Assembly: GCA_029582265.1 (NCBI GenBank)
Contig: CM055816.1
Coordinates: 99,665,039-99,729,038 of the forward strand
Direction: 5' to 3'
DNA length: 64,000 nt
Origin: Zoroaster sp. YZ-2022
Taxonomy: Eukaryota > Echinodermata > Asteroidea > Forcipulatida > Zoroasteridae
The notes below the pieces were generated by a model. The model was given only the letters and a program-made list of their open reading frames with translations, did not search any database and was not told the DNA's origin. Positions 30,721-42,794 of the stretch are shown in pieces. The position numbers and the translations under genes are program-made. Position 1 is the stretch's first letter; each line of letters starts with the position of its first letter.

Positions 30721-31909
30721 ATGAACCCGCAAATGAAACATCCCTTCACTTGTGTGATAGCAGGACCAACCGGCTCAGGCAAAACTCAGTTCGTAAAACG
30801 TTTGCTGGTTCCAGCGGATGAGGTCATCGAACCTCCACCAGACAACATGGTGTGGTGCTACGGAGAGTTTCAACATGCTTACGCTCATTTGGCAAACGTG
30901 GTTCGTGATATACAATTTGTGGAAGGTATTCCAGATGACCTTCATACGAAAATACATCGATCCAGGAAAAATATGATAGTGATCGATGATCTCATGTCTG
31001 AAACTGGCAACAGCAAACGGATTACGGAACTTTTTACCAAGGGCAGTCATCATAGAAATCTTTCCATTGTGTTGATTCTCCAAAATTTATTTCATCAGGG
31101 CAAAGAAATGCGCACGATTAGTCTCAACGCACATTACCTGATCCTCTTCAAAAATCCTAGGGACGCTTCCCAGATAAACCATCTGGCAAAACAAATGTAT
31201 CCCACCAAATCAAAGTTCATGGAGTGTCGTGGCCGAGCGGTCTAGCGCACCGAACTCAAGTTCTGGTGTTGCCAGCAGCAGGGTGTGGGTTCGAGCCCCG
31301 GTCGTGACACTTGTGTCCTTGAGCAAGGTACTTAACCATAATTGCTTCGTCCTTCGGATGGGACGTAAAGCCGTAGGTCCCGTGTGTTGCATAATGCACG
31401 TGAAGTGGATTGTCGTGCGGTCTAGCGCACTGAACTCAAGTTCTGGTGTTGCCAGCAGCAGAGTGTGGGTTCGAGCCCCGGCCGTGACACCTGTGTCCTT
31501 GAGCAAGACACTTAACCATAATTGCTTCTCTCCACCCAGGGGTTAAATGGGTACCTGTGAAGGCAGAGATGGTTTGCTCTATATGCGCTAGAAATGGCAG
31601 CAATTGAGCTGTATACTCCCCAGGGAGCTGAGATGGTTTCAGGAATGATTTATGAGCCTTATGAGCCTTATGAGCAGGGATAATAATATAATGCGCCTTG
31701 AGCCCCACTTAGTTGGTGGATACGTGCGCTATATAAATCTATACATTATTATTATTATTATTATTATGGTCGAAGCTTACCGAGATGCCACTTTACCACC
31801 CTACGGTTACCTTTTCATTGATCTAAAACCCGAAAAGTCTGAGGAAATGAGACTAAGGACCCACATTTTTCCGGGTGAGAACCCAATTGTGTATGTCCCG
31901 AAGGTATAA
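30721..31909 (+). pseudogene. Polinton FtsK/HerA-type packaging ATPase, split by a SINE
   Basis: The gene opens at ATG 30721. The Walker A word AGPTGSGKT is at residues 14-22, Walker B is NMIVIDDLMSE at about residues 82-92, and an LILQNLFHQG sensor-type strand follows. This is the motor that would load DNA into virions in Polinton-type elements. At codon 167 (31219) a SINE of 543 bp is inserted with an ATGG duplication. The last 47 codons resume at 31766 (DATLPPYGYLFIDLKPEKS) and end at TAA 31909. The frame differs after the insertion because its length is not a multiple of three. Apart from the SINE the gene is intact. Confidence 0.9.
31223..31765 (+). mobile_element. Two-headed tRNA-Leu-derived SINE
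   Basis: Two tRNA-like heads in tandem: the A box TGGCCGAGCGG at 31230, an anticodon-loop word ACTCAAGTTCTGG (CAA, Leu type), and the B box GGTTCGAGCCC; the second head is at about 31415-31490. A body with CCTTGAGCAAGGTACTTAAC follows each head, and the tail is (ATT)n. The duplication ATGG occurs at 31219-31222 and 31766-31769. Confidence 0.9.
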
Positions 31910-31945
31910 ATGAAGTGAGGATCCGAGCACATCATTCATTTGAAG

Positions 31946-32271
31946 ATGTCTAAGCGCGTGCAGAACCATGCTCCGTACCTGCAAGTCCTAGCAAAGGGAA
32001 ATACCAAACAGCGTAAGGGTGTGATCCAGGGAGCCAGTAAAGAACTTATCGCTTGTGTGTGTGAGTGCGCCCTCAACATCCTCAATGGGAACATAAGTCT
32101 GAAACCCGCCGACAAAACAAAACTAAAAAAATGCAAGCATCACATCAGAGCCCTCTCCACCAAAAACCTTAGCGTCCAGAAGAAGAAAAAATTCTTCATC
32201 AAAAAGGTGGATTCCTGGGTGCATTGCTTACCCCTGTTTTGAGTGCACTTGACGGTCTGCTCTTCAAGTAA
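31946..32271 (+). pseudogene. Polinton basic core-type protein, one frameshift
   Basis: The start is MSKRVQNHAPYLQVLAKGN (ATG 31946; an upstream ATG at 31940 is also open). The protein is short and strongly basic, with a conserved ADKTKLKKCKHHIRAL region. Near the poly-A run at 32183-32191 the frame is shifted by one base. The expected Gly/Leu-rich C-terminus (GGFLGALLTPVL) lies in the neighbouring frame and ends at TAA 32269-32271. Such proteins accompany the packaging ATPase in Polinton/adintovirus-like elements and are thought to be virion components. The stop overlaps the next start (TAATG). Confidence 0.7.
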
Positions 32272-32750
32272 TGATGCAGCACACCAAGAAAATGGTACTT
32301 GTTCCCCACGACACACTTTCGCAACTGCAAGCTGCAAGACTGCTAGAACAAACTCCAACAACGCGTGTTAGTGCACGGTTTTTGGACGAAGACATGAGGA
32401 CTCTGCCCGAAAGGCAGTATATCACAGACAAAGAGAAAATGAAGCTGTATCATCAGACACTTCAGAGGTACACCATTTTAAATCGGCAGAGGAAGGCCCC
32501 TTTAACCATGAACTTGCAAATAAATAGTGATGAATCCAAAGACCAGCCCAAGTTAGATCGAACACCAGGAGAACCACCCAAGTTAGAACGAGAACCCGTC
32601 ACCCACTATCCTACTAAATTTAAAGCTGAGCTGAAAGGGTACCCAGAGGAGTCGTTCGGTCTACCTCGACTGTTTGCCGAAGCTACACATCTATCACCCC
32701 TTCCCCTTCGAGGTAAGAAAAAGAAGAGAGAGAACCGTACAAAAAAATAA
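32271..32750 (+). CDS. Small Polinton protein, unknown role
   Basis: An intact frame of 159 residues. The ATG at 32271 overlaps the preceding stop; the in-frame Met at 32292 (MVLVPHDTLSQLQ) is the alternative start. The N-terminal 70 residues are helical and include EKMKLYHQTLQRY; the middle is Pro/Lys/Glu-rich, and the C-terminus ends in a basic KKKKRENRTKK cluster that could bind DNA or act as a nuclear signal. I recall the N-terminal pattern from other Polinton-like units, always next to the core-type gene; a search would be needed to confirm it. No enzyme motif. Confidence 0.65.
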   Translation: MMQHTKKMVLVPHDTLSQLQAARLLEQTPTTRVSARFLDEDMRTLPERQYITDKEKMKLYHQTLQRYTILNRQRKAPLTMNLQINSDESKDQPKLDRTPGEPPKLEREPVTHYPTKFKAELKGYPEESFGLPRLFAEATHLSPLPLRGKKKKRENRTKK

Positions 32751-32910
32751 AAGATGTATCGAGTATTTTCTTGTCGTTTTGTGTTTTCGTTCACCAGGGA
32801 CTGTTGTCCTCCCAAGTCCGACTGTGGACCCCAACACTTTCTTAAGAAAATCCGTTGCACATGGGCTTGTTGTCGAAGCACCGTCATCATTACAAACTCG
32901 GATTCTGTCG

Positions 32911-34014
32911 ATGGCGGAGGCATACCTGAAGAAGGTGTATTACGACCACAAACACCCCGGCGCCTTTGGTGGTGTGGAGGCTGTTTACCGCGCTGCAGTA
33001 AGAGACGGCATCAATGTCACAAAGAAACAGATGACTGTATGGTTGCGGGTGCAGCCGACCTACACGTTGTACAAACCAATACGGAGAAATTTTAAAAGAA
33101 ATAGGGTCGAAGTGCATGGCATCGATCACCAATGGCAGGCAGATTTGGTAGATATGTCCTCGCTCATAGAACACAATCTAGGGTACAGGTATTTGCTGAC
33201 GTGCATCGATGTCTTTTCGAAGTATGCGTGGGTCGTTTCTCTGAAAGATAACACTGGGACAACTTTAGTGAAAGCCTTCAAAAAGATTTTAAAAGGAGGG
33301 AGAAAGCCGCGTCTGCTTCAGACCGATAAGGGTACCGAATTTATCAATGAAAAGTTTCAGTCTTTTCTCAAGAAAACGAATATCCACTTCTTCACTACCA
33401 ATAATGAAACCAAAGCCAGCATTGTTGAGAGATTTAACAGAACACTGAAGACAAAAATGTGGAAATATTTCACGGCCAACAATACGTACCAGTATACAAA
33501 GGTCCTCCCCGCATTACTTTCTGGCTACAATCATTCGTTTCACAGAAGAATAAAATCCACCCCGGCGTCAGTCAATACTTCCAATATCGATCGAATAAGA
33601 CAGGCGCTGTACACCCCTGACTCCAACCCCCTAAAAACTGTCTTCAAGTTCGAGGTTGGAGATACGGTTCGCATCAGCATGGCCGCCAGGCCTTTCCGTA
33701 AGGGTTATTTACCAAACTGGACCACCGAACTGTTTACCATCAACGCCAGAATCCCCCGCTACCCCCCCCCCCCCCTGTGTACACGTTGAACGATTATGAG
33801 GGAGAGCAATTGGAGGGAACTTTCTACGAGCAAGAACTACAACATGCAGTTCAGAAGGCCAAGGACGACCTGTACAAAGTTGAGAAAATACTGAAAACCA
33901 GAAGGCGACGGGGGAACCCGGAATACTTGGTGAAATGGGTTGGATATCCGGAAAAATTCAATAGCTGGGTATCCAAGTTGCACACTCTATAAAGACGACC
34001 AGGACGTCAGCCAT
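32911..34014 (+). pseudogene. Polinton retroviral-type integrase with chromodomain
   Basis: The start chosen is ATG 32911 (MAEAYLKKVYYDHKHPGAF); the open frame reaches back to 32674 without conserved content. DDE core: Asp in DHQWQADLVDM, Asp in LLQTDKGTEF, Glu in KASIVERFNRTLK. SH3-like part: FEVGDTVRISMAARPFRKGY. The frame breaks in the poly-C run at about 33762-33775. The chromodomain (YKVEKILKTRRRRGNPEYLV, KWVGYPEKFNSWV) continues in another frame from 33777, and a further shift near 33968 changes the last residues. It would insert the element into host DNA, the chromodomain aiding target choice. The order and spacing match Polinton integrases. Confidence 0.9.
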
Positions 34015-34041
34015 GTGTCATTTCAAGCAAACGAATGAATC

Positions 34042-34782
34042 ATGGAGGCCGCATTTTACGTGACGCTCCCAAGCAATAGCTCGATGAATGTTCATCCCGA
34101 CAACACTTTGGCTCACTTCTTTGTAAATTTGCCCTCCCCTCTCACGTTAACAGGAGAATGGGAAGTTGCCATGGCCGAGTTCGTCTATCCACACCGTTGG
34201 CTCAATGTATTCCAAGGTGACAATTTAATGTTATGTACCGCTGGAACACAGGGTCCACACGGGCACACGATCGCAGAGGGTTACTATTCCACGCCTAAAG
34301 AACTTATATCAGCTTTTAAACCCCGTATCGATCACGACGGACAAATCACCATATCGTACAATAAATACATACAACAAATTGTGACGAAAACACGAGGAGG
34401 GGCAAGATTGACTTTTTATGGCCGATTAGCGACATTATTAGGGTTCAATGTCAACGACAGCATCGTGGGTCTCGAAATGGCCCCTCGCACTGTGGACGTT
34501 CATCCATTTCACTCCATGTTCGTGTATACTAATATCATCCAGTACAACACGGTAAGTGATAAGAGGGCACCTTTATTACGGATCGTGAACGCGGAAGGAA
34601 AATATGGAGATATTGTTTCAAAAATATATGACAACCCTCATTACATTCCTCTGAAACAAAAGGTCATTGACACCATTGAAATAGATACAAGAGACGACAC
34701 AGGCGAACGCATTCCATTTATCAACGGTAGGGTCATCGTGAAACTACACTTCAGACAGCGGCGCTCACCGTACTTCAACTGA
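34042..34782 (+). CDS. Polinton minor capsid (penton-like) protein
   Basis: An intact 246-residue frame from ATG 34042. The strands are typical of a single jelly roll: LAHFFVNLPSPLTLTGEWEV near the N-terminus, ARLTFYGRLATLLGF in the middle, FVYTNIIQYNTVSD, and RVIVKLHFRQRR at the end. This is the minor capsid protein expected at the five-fold vertices of Polinton or adintovirus particles. It starts about 30 bp after the integrase end and is followed 5 bp later by the next ATG. It is one of only two genes of the element without a break. It has the same landmark order as the remnant in element A. Confidence 0.85.
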   Translation: MEAAFYVTLPSNSSMNVHPDNTLAHFFVNLPSPLTLTGEWEVAMAEFVYPHRWLNVFQGDNLMLCTAGTQGPHGHTIAEGYYSTPKELISAFKPRIDHDGQITISYNKYIQQIVTKTRGGARLTFYGRLATLLGFNVNDSIVGLEMAPRTVDVHPFHSMFVYTNIIQYNTVSDKRAPLLRIVNAEGKYGDIVSKIYDNPHYIPLKQKVIDTIEIDTRDDTGERIPFINGRVIVKLHFRQRRSPYFN

Positions 34783-34787
34783 TCGCT

Positions 34788-35207
34788 ATGACGAAGCTTA
34801 AATACATTCCCCACTCTAAACACTATGAAGATTACTACACACAGCAAGTGGGTCAAGGGTTGCCTGTGTTTGAAGGACCTCGCACGCAGCGTGGTTTTGG
34901 ACTTGGTATCTTGGGAGGCCTGTTCAGGTCGGCCATGCCTCTCTTAAAGGCTGGGTTGAAGACGTTTGGACGGCAGGCTCTTCGCACTGGTGTTGGCATC
35001 GCCCAAGATGCACTGGAAGGAAAGAATATAAAATGAGTGGCCAAAGCTAGGCTCCGGAGAGCCGGAAGTCAACTGACAAAACAAGCCCTCCAAAGTATTA
35101 ATACCCGAGTCACGCGTGGCAGGTATATAAAACGAAAAACACAAGGCAGACGGGTCACTTCTATGCCAAGCAAGAGAGCGAAAAGGTCACTTGACATCTT
35201 TGATTAG
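34788..35207 (+). pseudogene. Polinton pVI/pX-like core protein with one stop
   Basis: The frame starts at ATG 34788 (MTKLKYIPHSKHYEDYYTQQ), with GQGLPVFEGPRTQRGFGLG and an amphipathic LFRSAMPLLKAGLKTF stretch, then TGA at 35034. The same frame continues open to TAG 35207 with a very basic tail (KRKTQGRRVTSMPSKRAKRS). A Gly-rich start, amphipathic helix and basic tail recall adenovirus pVI/pX-type proteins known in adintoviruses. The stop is the only defect, so a read-through or sequencing question remains. Confidence 0.75.
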
Positions 35208-35235
35208 TATTATCTGCACAATTCTGTGGCTCAGC

Positions 35236-36553
35236 ATGTCCCTTCTGCACGATCATTCGTGCAGGTGCACCAAGTCGAACTGGATTTATTTCCACCCAGA
35301 CTAGTATCGAGAAGGGTTAATGGACTGAATTCCATCCAATTGCTAACATTTCTGATGGAGGGCCTATTGAATTTGTCATACCTGGATCCGGGGAAGACTA
35401 CGTTGATCTTTCCCAAACACAACTCTATATCAAAGCAAAAGTGGTCAAAGCTGACGGTACGAATCTGACAGACGACTCTTCGGTTGGTCCAGTCAATCTG
35501 TTTTTGCAGTCTCTCTTCAGTCAGATCGACGTGACCTTGAACGAACGCCTTATATCTGCTTCTACCCCCACTTACCCTTACCGAGCCATGATAGAAAGTC
35601 TTCTGAGTTATGGTCACGATGCCAAGGCTTCCCAACTTTCCTCTTCATTGTTCTACAAAAATACAGCTGGACAAATGGATACCGCTGATCCCCTGGCGGC
35701 AGACGACGCTGTCAACAAGGGACTCAATGCCTGCTATCAATACATCAAAGGAAGCCGCGTGGTGGATATGATTGGTCCCATACACAGTGACATTTTCTTC
35801 CAAGACACAGACACATGCTAAACGGGGTGGATCTTAAACTCAAACTTATACGCAGTAGGGATGCTTTCTGCCTGATGGCTTCCGGGGTCAACCCTACCTA
35901 CAAGGTGATGATTCAAGCCGCGTCCGTGTTTGTCAGAAAAGTAAAAGTGAGCTCCGGGGTCATGCTGGGTCATGCCAAAGCATTAGAAAAGGGAACTGCA
36001 AAGTATCCCATCAAACGCGTCCTTTGCAATTGATCTCTGTACCCCAAGGCAACTTGATACTCACTCAGGATCACGCTTTTCTCGGACAACTTCCGACACG
36101 CATTGTAATAGGCTGCGTGAGTAATGTAGCGTTCAACGGACGCTACTCGAAGAACCCCTTTAACTTTCAGCATCTGAACGCAAACTTTTTGACGGTGTAC
36201 CTAGATGGAGATCAGATTCCGTATACTCCACTCAAACCGAACTTTCCGATGCGTCCAATAATTACGTCAGAGCCACAACACCCTCTTCTCGGGAACAGAA
36301 AAATGTACCAGAATGAAGGCAACGACATCAGTCGTGAGGATTTCGCGAAGGGCTATGCACTGTACGCTTTGATCTCACCCTGACCTGTCTTCTGGCGGAC
36401 ACTTTAACCTTGTCAAACACGGAAAACCTATGGTTGGAAATGCACTTTGCCTCTCCGCTACAGGAAACTGCCAACGTGATCATCTACGCGGAATTTAACA
36501 ACATTTTGGAAATAGATCAGGCTCGAAACATCACATTCGACTACGCTGGTTGA
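35236..36553 (+). pseudogene. Polinton major capsid protein (double jelly roll)
   Basis: The start is MSLLHDHSCRCTKS (ATG 35236). The gene is readable in at least five pieces: a first shift near 35280-35320, a second near 35815 (before the LNGVDLKLKLIRSRDAFCLM part), a third near 36030 (before LGQLPTRIVIG), a fourth near 36375, then the end at TGA 36551-36553 (ITFDYAG). Landmarks include SVGPVNLFLQSLFSQIDVTL, PTYPYRAMIESLLSYG and FVRKVKV. This is the hexon-type capsid protein of Polinton/adintovirus elements, length about 430 codons as usual. The breaks are single-base indels scattered along the gene, the sign of neutral decay. Confidence 0.9.
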
Positions 36554-36569
36554 AGGGCACGCACAGACC

Positions 36570-37102
36570 ATGGACAGCTCGGAAATTAGCACTATTTTAA
36601 ATAGAGACCGTTACACAAAACATTTTTTCAGAGGGGTGTTCGCCCGCGATAAACTTCCCAAGCAAGTTATCTCTCGTTCGAGTGCCTTTGTGGTGAACAC
36701 AGACCCTATTACGAAACCAGGACAGCATTGGGTAGGAATATATTCACGAGATGGTGTTGAGAGTATTTTGTTTCTACAGGATTACCACCGCAGTTACCCG
36801 AGTTCAACAATTTTCTCAAGAACAACGCGGAAAAACTCAATATAATCATCAACGCCTACAGGGACCCTTGTCTGCTGTCTGCGGTCAATATTCCATCTAC
36901 TTCTTGCTACATCGATGTCAGGGGAAATCACCATGAACGTATTGTGGGACTTTTCACTTCCGATATCAACAAGAACGACGTCAACGTGAACGATTTTATC
37001 AGAATACACTTTTCCCGTATTAAAACGAATGTATTCGATGATCAATTATTTTTTCAACAAGTTTCAAGGGCCTTGTTAGAATACCTATACCCAACGGACT
37101 GA
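36570..37102 (+). pseudogene. Polinton adenain-like cysteine protease
   Basis: Starts at ATG 36570 (MDSSEISTILNRDRYTKHFF). The catalytic His is in KPGQHWVGIY. The Gln and Cys are in LQGPLSAVCGQYS, in another frame near 36860-36890. The end is at TGA 37102 with NDVNVNDFIRIHF in a further frame. At least three frameshifts. The family is the Ulp1/adenain fold that cuts capsid precursors. It is the last gene of the element; the polymerase B gene expected nearby is absent. Confidence 0.85.
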
Positions 37103-37170
37103 TGGGTTAATTATTTAAACCAATGTTGTATTTCACGAGTTCAAAGCAAATTTGCCAGTGTTCGGTCTAG

Positions 37171-37518
37171 CCAAAATGTTCTAAAGGCCCCGAATTTGTT
37201 AGAATTTAAAATAACAATAATAATAATAATTAATGTTTTCAGTTTATCAAATGTTTTCCAATTTAAAACCAATATAAAACAAACATCTGTAAATATATGT
37301 ATGTCAAAGATTGCTGTTGGTGTTAAAATTAAATTTAACAAATGCCAAAATGTTCTAAAGGCCCCGAATTTGTTAGAATTTAAAATAACAATAATAATAA
37401 TAATAATTAATGTTTTCAGTTTATCAAATGTTTTCCAATTTAAAACCAATTTAAAAACCATCTGTAAATATATTTATGTCAAAGATTGCTGTTGGTGTTA
37501 AAATTAAATTTAACAAAT
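37171..37518. repeat. Tandem duplication, 174-bp unit
   Basis: Two nearly identical copies starting CCAAAATGTTCTAAAGGCCC at 37171 and 37345, differing mostly in the (AAT)n length. Confidence 0.95.
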
Positions 37519-38450
37519 CATACTTGAATAGCTTCATGTACAGTCGTTCTTTTGTCTGTCTTCGTACGTTGTTGTCCCTCCCCTTTCTACCTCCCTTAAG
37601 GAATATAAAATAATATAAAATAAAATAAAACATTACAAAAGGTATGACAACAAGCGTTATTCTTTTTCAAGCAAGCAAATAACTGTACTTTTTAATTAAA
37701 CTTCAACTGATCACGTACATTCAATTTGAATTGTTTTAACATGTTCAAAGTTTTACTAGTTTGATTAGCAGACATGGTAGACATGGAAGATTGATTAGTA
37801 ATTTAGGAAAGAATGTCGAACCCAACCGCCACTTGTGCAAAGTGTTCAATTAAACAAGTCCAAGTTGTGAGCGATTTGGGGATAGGGGTTCTGCGGGTGG
37901 TGGTGGCGGGTCTTCCACAGGTGGTGGTACATGTGGCGTTGGTGTTGGAAAAGAGGTGCATCTAATAATGTGACGGGCTCTGCGAAAATGAGTCACATGG
38001 GGGTGAACATAATTTTTTAGTTATATACATGGCTGAAAAGAGCATGCAATAATCTTAATTTTGATACCTGTTAAACAACTGTGGCATGTCCGGTTCAAAA
38101 GTTATCACCTTTTGAAAATATGTATTATGTCAACAATCGAGTAAACCCGTATAGGAGAAATTGCCTATTAAAAAAAACTGTAAAAACCCATGACTTCAGA
38201 AGGTTACTAATAAAATGTGCGTAGTTACCAATATGTTCCTTAAAATTTAATGCTAGCGGGGTTTATATTTTTGCCAAGCACAATCAACGTAAACGCAGCA
38301 ATTTATAGCGCACTGTAATGGAAACAACGGACGAAATGAAAACAAAAGGCACACAAAAATCATCATTTATTCCACTTTCATAAACCGCTTTTGATTTATA
38401 AATATGAAAATACAGATACGGAAGAACCGAAATAATGGATAATCAGAAAA
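37519..38450. other. Non-coding stretch
   Basis: I see no gene. 37890-37945 is a GGTGGTGG-rich stretch; the rest is AT-rich. The right end includes the 3' flank of the zinc-finger gene. Confidence 0.5.
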
Positions 38451-39440
<990 letters not shown>

Positions 39441-39459
39441 CCCCTCTATTGTCAGAAAA

Positions 39460-40450
39460 TCACCACTGCACTAGTTACTCCCCTATAATATGGGTAAAGT
39501 AATGTTAGTCGAGTCTGTAGTCATATCTGGGCTGTCATATCAATGGTATCATGAACGTAAATGACGTTAGTCAAGATGTTACTGTAGAGTGTAGGTCTCA
39601 CTTTATTTGAAAGAGATGAACATAATGCACAAAAACATCAACACAAGAACACCTGTGGCAGAGGCCGCCTAACGTCCGGCCTTTCTGCCCGTATTGCCTA
39701 GTGCAGATTGCAGTGGTAAGTACTATTATGTACTAGGCCAACGTTAGTACTGGTACTAACGAACTGCGCCTCCCAAAATACGTGTTTTGATTGTTGGTGA
39801 ATTGAGAATATCGAAAAGATTTATTACCATTCAGTGTCACTTTTAGAGGTCATTTTCTACTTCCCAATGCTTCCAGTAACACTTACAGTTTGTTTGGTAA
39901 ATAGTTACTTACTGCAGCCAACACGTTCATTGATCATGTTAACAATGAATCCATTAATAGTAATACATAAATAATAAAATTATCATGCACCTTATAAACG
40001 TTCATTTTAAAATCACCATTACTCTATTTTGTTTTCTTTGGTATGGCAAGCATTGCAGCTCTGTATGTTGTAGTCCATGTTCAGCTGAACTTTAGCTGAG
40101 CATATGAGTTTAAAAAGAAACAAATCATATATCTAATGCAAATAAAATACCCATCAACTTAGATTTTAAAAATAATCCAAAAGAACACAAAATGTTCATA
40201 ATGGTAGAAGCCTAGACGACAGAGAAATATAATTCTTCATAGTTCTTCAACTTCAGAATTTAGACATTTTCATTTATTTATTGATTGATTGATTGATCGA
40301 TTTTTAAAAAACATTTTGTACTTCAGTTACTGAGAGTTAGGGTGACTTTAAGTACAAAGACAATGGCTTCCAAAACTGCACAATAACTAATTAACACAAA
40401 TGTAGAGCAAATAAGTTTGGGAAAAATAGGGCACAAAATCCTTTTGTACA
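39460..40450. other. Non-coding stretch
   Basis: No gene seen. It is probably 5' flank or intron of the zinc-finger gene. Confidence 0.4.
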
Positions 40451-40454
40451 CTGT

Positions 40455-41260
40455 AAAACCGCTGAACGCATGACGCGTTTATTACCTAAACACTAAAATT
40501 GAGGTAAACATATTACGCGTGTATAACCTAAACACTTGAAAGCAATGAACATTATGACGCGTTTATAAACTAAACACTTTGTGTTTATTTATGCAAAAAA
40601 TGCATTTATTGACTTAAAATTTTAGAGCAATGAGAAACTGAACAAGACGTGTTTATAAACTAATCACTTTGAAAACGCATGAACATGTTACACATTTAGG
40701 AGTTAAACACTTTATGTTTAAATATTGCACACTGTTAAGACAAAGCTGAAAATGAACATCCATGTGGTTATAAACTAAACACATTGTAAACGTATGAACA
40801 TGTTACACATTTAGGAGTTAAACACTTTATGTTTAAATATTGCACACTGTTAAGACAAAGCTGAAAATGAACAACCACGTGGTTATAAACTATACACATT
40901 GTAAACGTATGAACATGTTACGTATTTAGGAGCTAAACACTTTATGTTTAAATATTGCACACTGTTAAGACACTGAGCTGAAAATGAACATCCACGTGGT
41001 TATAAACTAAACACATTTTAAACGTATGAACATGTGGCGTATTTAGGAGCTAAACACTTAATGTTTAAATATTGCACACAAGACAAAGCTGAAAATGAAC
41101 AACCACGTTGTTATAAACTAAACACATTGCATGGAACAGGCACCTTTAGGAGCTAAACACTTTGTGTTTAAACTATTGCAAAATGTTAAGACAAAGCTGA
41201 AACATCCATGGTTAAACACATTGTAAACATACGAACACGTTTACGCATAAACTGTTGTGT
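40455..41260. repeat. AAACAC satellite, about 118-bp period
   Basis: At least four good monomers (about 40680-41130) with GAACATGTTACACATTTAGG, TTTAAATATTGCACACTG and GGTTATAAACTAAACACA, flanked by degenerate units. Confidence 0.9.
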
Positions 41261-42294
41261 TTAAATTTTAGCAAAAGCTGAAATTGAAATTACATAAACT
41301 AAACTTTGGAACACGTATGAACATACCATTAGCTAAACACGGTGTGATCATTGCCCAAATGTTATAAGCAGTGAAATTAAACATGTGGTTATAAATTAAA
41401 CACTTTAAAACGTACGTAGGCCTACGTATGCATGAACTAAACTGATGTGTTTGAATATCGCACAATGTTAGCTGAAATAGGAGACCTATGCTAAACACGT
41501 TCAAAACTCAAAACGGTTCAAAACCGTGAGGTTAAAACTGAAATTGAACGTCCGTATGTTTGTAAAAGCTAAACACATTGTGTTTAAACAATGCAATGAG
41601 TTGTCGTTTTTCAGGAAAAACTGAAACAATGTGTAAACGTATGAATGTGCACAGGCACTTTTATGAATGCACTATAAATCCATCATTGTGTTCAGCACAT
41701 CTGTAATAAAGCCTAAAATAATTTCACTTTGACCCTTATATTTGAACATGACATGTTGGTGAACCGTAAACACTGAACTAAGATCCGATATGATTAATAA
41801 AACAGTCATTGCCACTATTTTCTCATAATCAACAATCTGAATACACTGTGTTGAATTCATGGTTAAACAATTAATTTACACCTGTCTATACTAAGCTTTA
41901 CACGGACAACATGGTCTGTGACCGCCCGACCCCAAAACAACTGCAATGAACCACTTGGCTGCCTGCCAAAGATTTGCCGCGCGCGCCAATGAAAAAATAA
42001 AGCGCTAGATAAGGTACACGCATCTGGCTGTACGTCGTCCCGGCCGTGTGTGTACTTTTTGTGTACGCGACGCCCGCCCGCCGCAGCTCCATTGAGCTGA
42101 GCTAGCTAGCTAGCTATGCGCTATATATATGCTGCATCACACTCAGTACAGTCACCGGACGGACCAACTCACACTGTCACAGCAGTTCATCCACTACTGG
42201 CCGCCTGCTTGCTAGTTCTAATTGTGTTTTGTAAGCTCACTCATCACCCATCACACTCGTCAGGTTTGATTATACAAAGTAGATATTTCAGATC
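41261..42294. other. Non-coding stretch up to the gap
   Basis: The first 400 bases hold more decayed AAACAC units. 42090-42130 has GAGCTAGCTAGCTAGCTATG and a TATATATAT box. No gene seen. Confidence 0.45.
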
Positions 42295-42794
42295 NNNNNN
42301 NNNNNNNNNNNNNNNNNNNNNNNNNNNNNNNNNNNNNNNNNNNNNNNNNNNNNNNNNNNNNNNNNNNNNNNNNNNNNNNNNNNNNNNNNNNNNNNNNNNN
42401 NNNNNNNNNNNNNNNNNNNNNNNNNNNNNNNNNNNNNNNNNNNNNNNNNNNNNNNNNNNNNNNNNNNNNNNNNNNNNNNNNNNNNNNNNNNNNNNNNNNN
42501 NNNNNNNNNNNNNNNNNNNNNNNNNNNNNNNNNNNNNNNNNNNNNNNNNNNNNNNNNNNNNNNNNNNNNNNNNNNNNNNNNNNNNNNNNNNNNNNNNNNN
42601 NNNNNNNNNNNNNNNNNNNNNNNNNNNNNNNNNNNNNNNNNNNNNNNNNNNNNNNNNNNNNNNNNNNNNNNNNNNNNNNNNNNNNNNNNNNNNNNNNNNN
42701 NNNNNNNNNNNNNNNNNNNNNNNNNNNNNNNNNNNNNNNNNNNNNNNNNNNNNNNNNNNNNNNNNNNNNNNNNNNNNNNNNNNNNNNNNNNNNN
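42295..42794. other. Assembly gap (500 N)
   Basis: Exactly 500 N, a default scaffold gap of unknown real size. Open frames across it are not meaningful. Confidence 1.

Larger units (their letters stand above)
30721..37102 (+). mobile_element. Polinton/Maverick (adintovirus-like) element, internal part
   Basis: Eight tightly spaced plus-strand genes: ATPase, basic core-type protein, small protein, integrase, penton-like, pVI/pX-like, major capsid, protease. This set defines Polintons and adintoviruses. The protein-primed DNA polymerase B and the long terminal repeats are not found, so the ends are lost or deleted. Frameshifts or stops break six genes. Confidence 0.9.

Noticed and set aside
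31230..31490. tRNA-Leu genes
   Set aside because: A and B boxes and the CAA loop are present, but the heads are followed by a SINE body and (ATT)n tail and sit in a target duplication; the acceptor stem is poor.
32674..32910. N-terminal extension of the Polinton integrase
   Set aside because: Open but without conserved content and overlapping the previous gene; the start at 32911 gives the normal family length.
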